A stretch of DNA of 64,000 nucleotides from positions 41,692,501 to 41,756,500 of the forward strand of contig NC_069373.1 in NCBI RefSeq assembly GCF_021730395.1, written 5' to 3'. Below are positions 1 to 12,826 of this stretch, one piece after another (the first letter of the stretch is position 1; every line of letters begins with the position of its first letter). This stretch comes from Mercenaria mercenaria (lineage: Eukaryota; Mollusca; Bivalvia; Venerida; Veneridae). The notes under the pieces are model-generated. The model was not told the DNA's origin. It saw nothing but the letters and a program-made list of their open reading frames with translations, and did no database searches. Position numbers and translations under genes: made by a program.

Positions 1-65
1 AACAAAAAAATGCCGTCTTAACTGGGAAAAATGGAAGATTCTCTCTCAGCCATATGCTTCTTGAT

Positions 66-291
66 TACCTCGGGCAGGGCTTATGTTCTCCGTGACAATT
101 TGATAAATGACATTGTGTCTGAAAACATTAGTCATCAACCTCTGATTCATGTGGGGAAGTTAACAGTTACTTGCCGAGAACAGGTTTGTATTGGTACAGA
201 ATCCAGGAACACTGGTTAGGGTAACTGCCCGCCGTTACATGACTGAAATACTGTTGAAAAACGGCGTAAAACCCAAAACAAATAAACAATT
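66..291 (+). repeat. SINE, 5'-truncated copy (family S1)
   Basis: This stretch matches, over nearly its whole length, the reverse complement of 37838-38107 in the same window. Both copies share the block around 'gtacagaatccaggaa' and end in a 'ttgaaaaacggcg' type 3' segment followed by an A/C-rich tail. The tRNA-like head visible in the other copy is missing or beyond recognition here. The short open frames in this stretch fall inside the repeat and are not taken as genes. Confidence 0.75.
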
Positions 292-2243
292 TAGTACTAT
301 TGTACCTATAGGTAGAAAATATAAGCTTAAGAATAACACGTTTACTTACCTATTTAATTACTTAACTGGAAATCCCCTTTTCTATTATTAGAATGGCGCG
401 AACGGTATCATGAGAGAGGGTTTACAAATAAGGTCAGAAAGATTTCATACTAACGACAGAGGCCTATCTAAAACTATTTTCGAGTGAAGAGAACATGACA
501 TTTATTCATTTTTCTTTTATTGTTGCATACAAGTATATTGGTTTTTAAAGCGATGAGAAAAAGTATATGACGTCATACACAAGAACTTTGATATGCCAAA
601 ATAAAAACACACTCTTGCCATGTTCTTTGTAGACACTATAGATCTGGAATAAAGAAACGAAATAAACATCTTTTAACAATGAGAAGGTTCAACTCATGGA
701 CCATGAATAAAGGTATACTAGTACTAGCATACTCGTTCGACTTAATGAGATGGTGATATTTTATATCTGTCATCCCTCTTAAGTTTTCACGCAGTCCCGA
801 AACGTCCTATTACTTGGACTTAACGTATACGAGACCCAAATTTCATATTTGGAAGTGTGAAAAATTACAATATAAGTTCATAAAAATAAAATTTAACACG
901 TTTATTTGACATAAACAATACTATGCATTAGGTTTGAAATAGTATGTACTTTTGTAAAAGGTCACCCAAGACCTATTTCAGTCAGTAAAATCATTTTGAC
1001 CCGGTGCTTCCAGAGGAGCTTTTCAAAGCTTTCCATATAGCCAGATGGTGCAATTAAGCCCCATGCCCTAGCGGCCATGTTTTTAAACAGAATGAAAATA
1101 ATAAAATGTCACCTAAGATACACTGCTGTAAATTATTTCGAAATCGGACCAGCGATTTCTGAGGATAAGACTTTTAAGGAAATTCTGCACGGATGGCCTA
1201 GATTTAAAGGAAACTGAATGGGGGGCATAAAAGGATCACTCCTTTAAAGTTTGGTTGAAGTTGGCAATGTAGTTTAGGGCTTGTTCTTTAAAGATACATG
1301 TATAAGGGAACGATGGACGAACGGAGGACGAACATCCATAGATTCTGAAACATGACTATGAGCACTTCGTGCTCAGTTAAGCTAAAAACTTTGTTGTTTT
1401 CAAAATGTGCAAGCTTGACAGTAAATACCTAATATCATACGAGGTCCTCGTATATATTAAGTTATATATACAGTTCATGTAAAGAAAACAATATCAACAG
1501 AAATCAGGCCTACGTTCATAAATAACGTCTATGTGACATTCAGCTGTCACTCATTTTTTTAAACTTATGGTTTTGGAGGGATATCAAAACATTTCACTCA
1601 TATATTTTCACCGAAAAATACACAACAGAATTAAGGAATCAGAATGACTGTACTAAAATTGAACTAAGTTTAAGTTTTGAAATAAATGTCTTCCAGATTT
1701 GTAGGTAAACTTTCTATTCAATTTCTACTTTTCACTATTTTAGAAAATATTCATAAAAGCTGTGGAGACTTTCCTTCTGTGTAATATTCAGAAATAGTTC
1801 TGTCATATGATATTCTTTCGTCACAAAATAAAATGTACATATATATTTACATTCATAGCCTGTGTTGGCAAAATCAAGAAACAATAAAATCTACAAATCT
1901 AATAAAACAAACAACAAAATAAACAATTCTAATATAAAAGTGTGTTTCCTAATATATTGAAACAATAATATATTTCCTTTTCAAAAATGCACGTAGAATG
2001 TTGTGAAATGATTTTGAACTTATACATTTAAAATTCAAATGGACAGACTCACATATTCTGTGAATTTAAATAAATGTCCGTTGTCATGTTTTAAAGTTTC
2101 AACCACATTATTAATATGTTCAAGACCCAATGATGTAATGAAAAGAAAAATGACAATTTTGCCGGAATAAGGGCTCCCATATTTGTACAATATATAGAGG
2201 TTTTCATGCATATATGAAAACTATTATCTGCAGGAGTATGTGT
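292..2243. other. 3' flank and 3' UTR of the MET-like gene; no other gene seen
   Basis: AT-rich sequence with no supported ORF. The MET-like transcript must run into this stretch from 2243 downward, but I could not fix its polyadenylation site. On the minus strand, AATAAA-like hexamers are sparse, with the nearest candidates near 900 and 510. Positions about 955-1390 resemble the end of a decayed non-autonomous element, with phrases such as 'gacgaacggaggacgaac' and a small hairpin near 1360. Confidence 0.4.
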
Positions 2244-2385
2244 TCAGTAGCTTGTTTCTAGTTGTTTTCGTTTCTCAGATACTCTCTCTAGTTTCCTGAG
2301 TAACTCAGGGATTTTAATGGTCAGATCTCCAAATAATGGCCTTTCTTCCGGATCCCAATTCCAACATTGTTGCATAATGCGATAC
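2244..2385 (-). CDS. MET: MET-like exon 19: end of kinase domain and stop
   Basis: The acceptor is ttttaaag before GTATCG and the stop TGA lies at 2244-2246. It encodes [20 protein letters not shown], which is kinase subdomain XI with the invariant Arg in ERP, followed by a short helix rich in Lys, Arg and Glu ending QLETSY. The 1-nt phase matches the previous exon. There is no room for the MET bidentate docking motif. An alternative last exon further downstream cannot be excluded from sequence alone. Confidence 0.92.
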
Positions 2386-5300
2386 CTTTAAAACAATTAG
2401 AACGATTTTGAGGGGTAAGCATTACCTGTTGAAGATAGTATTCAAAATGGGTCTTAAAACCAAGGAAAACTATCAAATATAAATCTGTACAGATGAGGTT
2501 TTTATATGTGATATTGTTTAATACGATAATAAATTCAGCTAATTTGAAACCTATATAACTCTGATGAAAAAATTAAAAAAAAAAATTATTTAATGAACAA
2601 AATATCAAAAACTGACAAATGATATGGTTAAATAAGTTAATGTTAATGTTGAGTTAACTTACATTTCATCAGGACAAAAGTCAGGTTTGTTCAGTCTTCT
2701 GCCTTCTTTAAGGTATCTCAGAATATCCCAGTTATCTACTGTTGGGTAAGGGTTCACACCCCTGGTCAGAAGCTCCCATAGAACCACACCGAATGACCAC
2801 TGTAAAACATTGTTAAGCACGAGGAATTTGTTACTTTCAGGCAAGTTTCATACTGTCATCGAAAGTAAGTCGTTCAAAAAAAAGGAAAGAAACAATAGTT
2901 TAGCAACAGCTACATTATCATATCACAAGCAGAGTATTTTTAATATTTTATTCAAAAGTGAAATGATAAAGTTGGCGTTATATCTGCGACTTCACCAAGC
3001 GAATATTTATATTTTGAAGTTATGAACGGTAGTTAGGAATACACAAGATGTTACAGTTCCAGACATTGTTGTTTTAGCGTCCACCAGAATTAAGACAAAA
3101 GTCGTCCGAAATATTGTTTGTATAACTCACCACGTCCGACTTGTGTGTGAACAGCCCAAATTCCAGACTTTCTGGACTCATCCATTTAACCGGCAGTTGC
3201 GCCTTTTTATCACAAGAACTGTAGTATTCTTTCTCATATACGTCACGTGACAAGCCAAAATCTGCTACCTTTACCCTCATGTTATCGTCGATCCTATAAC
3301 ATTTTGTATATGTAGTTTGATTGTTATTTAATGTTTCTTCGTTGCGCCTCATTTCATATCTCTGTTTCAGAACTAGATCTACCTCTAGATACAACAGTTT
3401 AAAGTGCACTTTCGCGGTCATTGTAAAGACCTTTAAATAATTTTTAGTATTCCATTCATCATGAACCATAAAGTTCATCCAATGTATCTATTTAATAAAA
3501 ATCCGCTTAAGCGGTACCAGGAGGTGCACACTCATTTCATTTTAAGAACAGACTCAGTCATATCAAGTCTGCTATTATTTTGCTTAGATGCATTCTAGGG
3601 GTTCAAAGACTTAATCAATGTGAATCATACCCTTTCCGTTTCAGCCAAACATTGATGCAAGTAAATAATACTGGAGCTATCTCTTGTGTACTAAGATTAT
3701 GTTTTACACACTTTTACACAACATGGCCTATTTCATGACAAGGTCTAAATTTGACATTTTGTTCAATATACTATTTTATTTAGACTCACTTTAAACAGAG
3801 AATGTAACGAGATTTTGACAAGATTCGTGTTCAGCACAAACACAGGGCATCGTCTATATTATATAAATCCAGAAACGATGCTACGACAATTTGTTATGGC
3901 AAATAAGGGGAAAGCATTGCTAATAATGGTTTTACTTACATGCAATTTCTTGCAGCTAGGTCGCGGTGGATGAATTTCAGTTGCGAGAGATAATGCATTC
4001 CATTTGCAATATCTACTCCAAACACTACCAGCTTCTTCACTGTAGGTTGCTGCGAATATAAAGCAAATCAGCAGTCTGTTAAATTTAACAATTTATTACA
4101 TTAAGTAACAAGTAACAGAACAAGTCTTTAAATTATGACATTGTCAAGTTTTACTGGACTTAATTTGGTTCTACACCATTGCGTAATAATGAGTGCCAAT
4201 CTTTATTTATAAAGCTTCGTAAAATATGGACATCTTAAGACGAGAGTAGATTAACAGACTAATTAATTAATTAATTAATTAATTAATTAGTTAATGAAGT
4301 GGACTTCAGTTACAGACATACTGATACTCCTTGTAAAAGTAAATCTTCATTTATGTAGTACGAAAGGTAGTTTAACCTCTTCCTCTCAGCTGGCATGTTT
4401 ATAAAAATAGTTCTTGTACGTTTAAATGTTCCTCACAGATCTTCATCCTTTACAAAAGTATGAATATATCTCACATTATTGACGTCCCTGATGTAAGACA
4501 GTACATCTCCCTTCCTCATGAAAGGCAGCACGACAAGCGGAAGTTTGTCAACTCCAAGACAGATCCCTATCAGCTCCATAACATTGTTATGATGAAAATC
4601 CTTCATTATCAAAGCTTCTTTCAAAAACATGTTCACATCTAGGTCTTTGGGATTGTTTCCTGAAAAATATTCGTGTTTCATTTTACATTTGTTATAAACT
4701 TAAAATAAAGAAATTCTTGAAAACGTAGTATTTTTCTCAAAACTGTAAACACGAGGTATCTTCTTTACAGTGTAAGCATGAAGTATGTCAAATTTAATGT
4801 TTTATTTTCGAAACGTCAAAAAATCAGCAGAATATCGTATTTTAATGTTAAGAGTTTGAATAGATGACAGAACATTTGAACTTTTGTATTCTTAAACAAT
4901 TCTTAGATTAGTTCTGGACAATGCATAAAATGAATAATTATTTGTTTGGAAAAGCTACAACTTGATGGTTGCTAACCTTTAGCCCTTTGCTGGCAAGTGA
5001 TTCTGTCCATTGCGACCAGTGCAGGCCAAGATCAGCCTGCATATCCGTGCAGGCTGATAATGGTCTGCACTGTTTGCTGTTCAGTCAGTAAATTTTTACT
5101 GAACGTCCCTTCGAATAATAAATGGTACTGCCCAAATTGGATGATAGAGTAGTCCGTTTTAGAAATATAGCAGCGTAGAGGTTAAAACTTAGAGAAGATA
5201 ATGCGATTAGACAAATACTTACGATGGAGCGTTTTACAAGCAACAATTTTCTCCGCCTTCTCATTTGGAAGAGTCAGATATCCTTTATACACGCAGCCGA

Positions 5301-8300
5301 AGTGCCCTGAAATGTAACAGACAGGATTCAAACGGCAACGTCTTGTAAAAACGTAAGTCTGCTGCAAAATTATGGACTGCCAATAAACATGTTTGTGAAA
5401 ATCATACTAAAGATATTGCATGCTAGAAATACTTATTCGCAAATTCTTGACAGAAATCGTTTTATGAGTGGCAAAAAATTATCCATACCTTTAGCATTGG
5501 GTCTAGTTTGTCATTTTTGTCTGAAAATAAGAACAAGAAAAGATAGAACATGCCGCTTTCAGTTGATTCTGAACTGTGATCTGTTTCTATATTCATGCAT
5601 AAATTTTTAAAAGCAAACAGAAGGCAGTTTGTGAAAACAAGTTTCGAATACAGGTTTAATATAAGAGGAGCAGAAGTTTGAAATAAAATTGTTTAAAAGA
5701 CTTCGCCTTTTGGTATACCTGGAAATCAGTCAGTTTCATGCTACCTATAAAGTGACAAAATATATGCAGCTTTAAACTGGAGACAATACAGAGTCGGACA
5801 ATAGAAAAGACTCAAAGTCATGAAATAATTGAAACAAAGACGCGGCACGTTTGAAAAACCTATCATGTTTGGAAGATTATCAACCAATACTAATAAATAG
5901 ATTAACTGAACTCCCCTCTCGTCCTGTTCGTAAGTAGAATCGTGCTATTTCTATACTATTAATATAACTATTTCAGATGATGCACATGTCTTTGACATAT
6001 GTTTTCATGATGTCACATTGTCAAAAATGGCTTTGAAGCATGTGGTTATATTAAAATTTTAAAAACAATTCAAGAATGAAATGTATTTTGAAAGAAACGT
6101 CGACGATAAAAGGGCGAGCAGAAGAGAACAAGATTAAGCAATATTCTTTCTTGCAAGTTATGTATTTTCAATTAATCCTTTTTGTCCTGCAGAAATCAAC
6201 GCATGCAAAAAAATGAATAAGACGTATGTATGCGATCGTCTGATTACGGCGAAACATACAGGAAGAAATTTCAACTTCATTCCATGCATTTTTGTTATTT
6301 CAAGACATCAAAGTACTTTTGAAAAAGAGAAAAAGTTTAACCTTGTCCTATTATTTCTCCCAGAACAAGGCATTCATTTGAAATAATAAGATTCTTCTGT
6401 GCAAACATAGCTCGGGTGTCTTCGTCAATTACTGGAAGGAGTGGTTCAGATTCTTTAACAAACGTATTATCCTGTGCTACTCCTCTCAGATTCCTGTGCT
6501 CTTGGTAATCTGAAATGAAATTTAAACGTAAAAATCGTTGACATACTTTTTTAGGAAAGAAAGGAAAGACATAATTTCAAACAAACAGATAGTTCAAACT
6601 AATGAAGAACACACTGTAACTAATAAACAGACGCAATGCCATTGTTTTATAAAGATAAATGTAGTCGGGGTTTCTTTAATTCAATCAACGCAAGATTCAG
6701 TCATTTTTCTTTCAATACTATCTGTTTACTTATTCATTCAGTGATCCACGAGTCCACTTAGTTTCTTTTGATCAATCTATCTACTAACTAACTCACTTGG
6801 TTGTTCGCTCACTTATTTACTCTTAATTATTAATAGTGTTAAAGAAGGGTCAAAATTTTAGAAAGAATGTTTACCATTTTGTCTATTCTGAATAACATCA
6901 GAGGTATGGCTCTCTGACAGGCCGTCCAGTGTGAGAACATTGCTGTCCCGACGGTAATGCACGTTGTACGGCTCATCTAGAGATCGGTGCCTTTTATTTC
7001 TAATTTTCTTTATTCCAATGCCGACGACGGCGATGACAAGCGCACAGAACATGACGGCGCCGACGACGACTACGCTATCATAGTTGCTCTCAGCTTCAAT
7101 AGGAGGGCGACTGGCTATTGGATGTGGCTGTTGCTTGGTCTTGAATGCAACTGTGCCTAAGTCGTAGGACCGATACCCTATTTCACACTGTTTGATTATA
7201 AATTGATATAAAAGAGTATATTCATTCGATGAAATCATTTTAAAACTGTTTCAGTTGTATATATGTTCACCAAGGTTTAGTATACACGTAGTGTATTTAT
7301 TTTATATAAACAGAAAAATATTATTTTAAATAAGTATACAAGTGTTGAATCTAGTATAAAATCATATCCTGTATTTGCACAATTAAAAATTTGTAAAGGT
7401 CGAAGAAAAACATAAAAGTGTTCAATTTAAATTTTGTGAAGTAAAAAGAACGATTTAATTTTAATGGATGTTTGTTTATATGTTTAAATTGTAGTAGTTT
7501 AGACATATCATCACATTTGATAGACATGTTAATTTAAGTCTCCTGCAACAGATTATCTTGCTAAAAATAAACACTCTAATATCATACTCTTGAATTTTGC
7601 AATGCTATACTGTAAACATATTTCATATTGTTTCTTGACTTACAAGATCATTTTATTTGCCATTTTTGTAGTATTACTTACTACTCTTTCTCAGCTGTAA
7701 GATTTTTACACGTGTATTTCATTTGCATAATTCGAACTGTTCTATAGTCGTTTTACAGCTGTAAATTGAAATTTACAGCTGTAAAATTAATGTTGTTATA
7801 TAAAATCTACAGTTGTCAATTTGAAATAATCACGACTGTAATTTTGAACAAAAAAATACAGGTCTGTTACAGCTATAAAATTTCGTACAGGACTACCTTG
7901 ACTCTTTCCTTTAGCCCATCTGTGGCAGACACAAGAAGATCAAACACTTCACACAGTATGCCATCTTCCTGTACTTCATTAACAACGCACCCAGTTATGC
8001 CAATTGATATTCTGACGTCATGTTTGCTAATATTTGCCAACATTGACCCCTTTAAAGATAAAAATAGAATTTACTTTATAGTGGACACATCGATGCTCGC
8101 TATACATGTAATAACAAACACATATTCATTTAATTTAACGCATATCTCAATGGTTTGTACTGACTTGAGACACAAACTATTGTGATATTCATTGTTAATT
8201 ATTATGGATTAGATATACTTTATAAATTATCATAGATTAGATATTCATTGTAAATTATTATCTACGAGATATTCATAGCAAATTATTATAGATTATCATA

Positions 8301-11300
8301 GATTAATATTCACTGTAAATTATTATAGATGAGACATTCCCTATAAATTGCAATTGATTAGATACTCATTGTAAATATTAATAGGTAGGTTAGATATTCA
8401 TTGTAAATTATTATAGATGAGATATTCGCTGTAAATTGTAACAGATTAGGTTTTCATTGTAAATATGAATAGATTGCTAGTACATATATTAGATATTCAC
8501 TTCTAAATTCATCATTTGATTGAACATATAGATTATGACGCATACCTTAAAGTAAATTTCCGTCTCATTTGTATTTACTGAGATCGGGATGATTTTGTCG
8601 TCGCGATCCATGACAGGATCTTCTACAATAAGAACCGGGAGCCGGTCGATCGTTCGCAGCTTTCCATAAACATTAAACAAGGTGGGAACTGTCCAAAATG
8701 GGAGGCTATTCAAACTGTCAAACGCTGTTGTTTTACACAATAAAACGGCATCAGTTGCTTCGTAAGCAATCTCACAGAAACTAACATTCTGTAAAGGTGG
8801 TGAAAGAATTATCCACAAAACTTTGAAACAGAATTGACGGGTTATTAACAAACACAGTTTAAGAACAAATGAGGTGTAATTATTATAAAAGATGTATTTA
8901 GTAAAGTTTTTCATCCAAAACTGATTAAGAAGATTCTATGTTTTCCATTAATCGAACATTATTAAAGAAAAATGACTTTTGGATTTACCATTGCAGTGCT
9001 GTTGTTGTCTTCCAAATTCAGCTGACAAGTTTGTCTAAATCCTTCTAGATTTTCCCCCGATATGGTCAGTGTCAATCCTCCGCTACATAAATATTGAATA
9101 ACAATTTTACAGAATGTACAGTCGGTTGTAATGACATTTAGATAAATAAGTATATAATTACACTAAATAATATCTATGAAAACACTTCTGTACAATTTGA
9201 ATAATACTGTTAATACTAGTAGTATCCATGCGAACACCCTTATGTGTACAGTATATTAACGTACTGTACGTAAGACACATGCACAAGTAAACGCAGCATG
9301 ATTACATATAATATAATGGTTGTTACTAGTTAACATAATATTAATTTTATTAATATTAATTAAAATTATTGTTTTAGCTCTGCATTGACATGAAGTATAT
9401 ATGTTTAATCAAAATTGATACATTTAATGAGTATTTTCTATACTCCAGTCATGATAAGCTTATGATAAAGCAATTTAGTGAAGATGGACCTAACATGTTT
9501 TAATATGTTTCAAGAAGCAAATGCAATTGTCTGTTCTATGGGAGAAAGTCTAGACCTAACATGTTTTAATATGTTTCAAGAAGCAAATACAATTGTCTGT
9601 TCTATAGGAGAAAGTCTAGACCTAACATGTTATAATATGTTTCAAGAAGCAAATGCAATTGTCTGTTCTATAGGAGAAAGTCTAGACCTAACATGTTTTA
9701 ATATGTTTCAAGAAGCAAATACAATTGTCTGTTCTATAGGAGAAAGTCTAGACCTAACATGTTTTAATATGTTTCAAGAAGCAAATGCAATTGTCTGTTC
9801 TATAGGAGAAAGTCTAGACCTAACATGTTTTAATATGTTTCAAGAAGCAAATACATCTGTCTGTTCTATAGGAGAAAGTCTAGAGTCAATGTGCTGTATC
9901 TCATGTTTTTCGACTGAAATGGTTCAGGGATGAAACTTTGTATAATTAATATAATTTATCTTTTTGGACATGGTCAGCTATAATGGTTGGAGATGGGAAC
10001 GCGGACTGAGAATTAAGATGTACAAACCTCTCGGACACTTGTGTACTTGATCAACAAAAAAGAACAACGTCAAGAATCCAGTAGGAATTGCAAGCGAAAG
10101 TGGTTGACATGCACATATCAGTAAAAGAATATGATGAACAAATTAAGGAAACAGTAGGGTATCGCTTTTGAACGGGCAAAACACTACCTTACTCACTTCC
10201 TTACCCACCGTGTTCTTTATGTAACAATACAGTGTAAAAAAAGTTATTCCTTAAACGGCAATGGTAACAAAAGGCACGAAAAGCAAAGACAAAAATGATC
10301 ATCTAAAATTAGAAAAATAACCCAAAGAACCATTAACGCAAGTACTAAGTGTCTTTGTTGAAGCAGAACCATAAGAGAAACACCATTTAATGCTAGAAAG
10401 GCGAAACAGGCTTGAAGTCAAGTACTGAAAGTAAACACTTCCATCTGCCTATCAAGGAGTATTCGCCTGTCTCTTCAGGCATAGGTCAAAGAGGAAAGCG
10501 TATCCTATAAAATCATGGCAGAACGAAATAATCAATTCTCATTAATAGAACGTGCAATACACTCATAAATCATAATATCTGAAATTAGACCAACCTTACT
10601 ATAGATGATCTAGGTTGTATGTCGTGGACTACAGGTTCAGGCGTGTAGATTACCACTGGACCAACCACTCGAGTTTTGTCAACCTCATAAACTATCGTGT
10701 AATTTCTGGTATCATTCAGTTCCGGAGAACGACATGTTATCTTATTGTCCTCGATTCTTAAAACAGATGAATTGCAAAGATTACTTAATTATCTAACTTT
10801 GGTATTTCTCTTTGTTTTTTATTAAAGATTCTTCTGACCGAAATTACAAAGAATAATACGTATTTTACTCGAATTAGTATTCTATGAATGAGAAATATCA
10901 CATTATGTTTTGAGAAACATGCTTGATTTTTCTTTTACAGTGGGCAAATTGCTACCAATACCAATATTTTTTTTAAAAAAAAATAATATGTACAAATGTG
11001 CGTTTTATTTATCAGTGGTGTCTATATAAATCAAACGCTAAACTTGGTGGAAATGAACATTTTTGAGAGTTTAGCTTTTAAGTAAAAAGTTAGATAAGCC
11101 AGTATCATAGGTTTTCCTGCTATGATGCTTTAATATATAAAAAACAAAGAAGTGATACATCGTAATTGTATTTGTCGAAAGTGTTTATCAAACATTTGGA
11201 AAACTAATTGTTTTGGGAGAAAGTGTCATATTTGATCATGAAATACGCAGAACTTGTTAAAATTTTAAGTGACACTATTATTGGAAGTGGGTTTATTGTT

Positions 11301-12790
11301 GGTGATATGGACCAAGTCATCGATGACAAAGGATGACATTAGGTTTTCTTTCATATTTTAATTTTAAGGAATACCTTTACTTTACACAATTCAGTCATCA
11401 ACATTTAAAGCTATAATTTCATCTTTTTTGGCACAAGATATTTATTTTCTCAATGTACAGCGAGTCTAAATTGATCTAAAAGATGGCAAAGACAAGACTT
11501 ACGCAATAAATGCATGTACACAAACATCGAAGCGCGTCTGTATTTTAATAAATAGTGATAATCTTAACCAAAGTAATTTTGGCTTTAGAAAGGTAATATT
11601 TCTACGAACACCAATATTATTCGAGAATTAACATGCTTCACGCATATGTTCTTAAAAACAAAGTTTACTTACTTGAAGAACATTTTGAATTTTAAATAAA
11701 TCTTAAGCTAACCTGTCAAATTCAGTAATAAGACAATCATGTCTACCAATAAGCACGCGTCTCTTACTGCCAATGTCAAGATTTTTCCCGCGGATAGTCA
11801 GTTGTATATTCCCAGACATTTTTACGCTCCCATGGACAACCCCGCGATCAAACAGCACAGGATCCTGTGTGAAATAATAATATAAAACATGTAAGTCCCA
11901 AAAATGCACATTTGTTGTTATTTCGAAGAAATTTATCGCGAAAATAAAATTTATTCAAAACATTTTGAGTAAAATGCTAACACATTGTTTTATATAAGAT
12001 GGTTTGTAGCTTGCTTTCGGCATTTGTGAATGTCGTGATACTGTCCAATGAGAGTCTTATACGAAGAAACATGTCTCCATGTATCATGTCATCGTCACTA
12101 CGTGACGCCAACTCTTGGGGACTACAGTACAAAACAAAACCACAACACGCAAACATGACGTTCAGATAGCAAAATTATGAGGATTTATTGTTGGGGTTCG
12201 TGTTAGTCTGCTTCTCACATGCACTAAAATTTCCATATGACAAAACTGCACTGGTATGAAAGTACAAGGATATCGTTGTTTGTAAATGTTAGATGTGTTC
12301 AACTTTATGGTAAGCATACGTATAGCAATGAACCAAGTGCTTGACTCTTAAATAATCTTATTCTGCATACATATGGTGGGCCGGTGGGCTAGTGGTAACA
12401 CGCCTGACTGTCAATCCAGAGGTCCGGGGTTCGAATCCCGGTCTAGGTACTGGAAATTTCTGAGATGCTCTTCAGTGTCTCCCACCTAACTAGAGGCATG
12501 TTCTTCCCAGGAAAGACGGCTTCGAGTATATCGGTGCTATACACCGGACACGTTAAAGAACCAGACTGTCTATTCGCAAAGAGCTAGGCTAAGTTAGCCG
12601 GACAGGCCTGTATCTACGAAGGATTCCTCTCTTTCTGTTCCGGTGGCTTTATCTCACTCTGTCCCTCTGGTCAGATCGCTCTGTGTCTGTACTAGCAGAA
12701 GATGAATTTCGCGCCCTGTGTGGCTGCGTTTGCTATATGTAAAGCGCCTTTGAACGTGTTTATCATGAAAAGGGCGCTATATAAATCTGG

Positions 12791-12826
<36 letters not shown>

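Noticed and set aside
4437-4474. Longer version of MET exon 15 using donors at 4436 or nearer 4450
   Set aside because: Only the donor after 4475 keeps phase and gives a gap-free family match at the hinge to catalytic-loop junction.
9478-9933. 151-codon plus-strand ORF of 22-residue repeats as a gene
   Set aside because: It is fully explained by a 66-bp minisatellite whose unit is divisible by 3. It lies in an intron on the opposite strand and has no independent start context.
10600-10756. MET exon 8 ending at the stronger-looking donor GTAAGG
   Set aside because: It breaks phase with the next IPT exon. The donor five bases downstream restores [10 protein letters not shown] in frame.
12376-12450. 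Functional tRNA gene
   Set aside because: A and B boxes are present, but the sequence continues into a SINE body and tail and no clean acceptor stem forms by eye.
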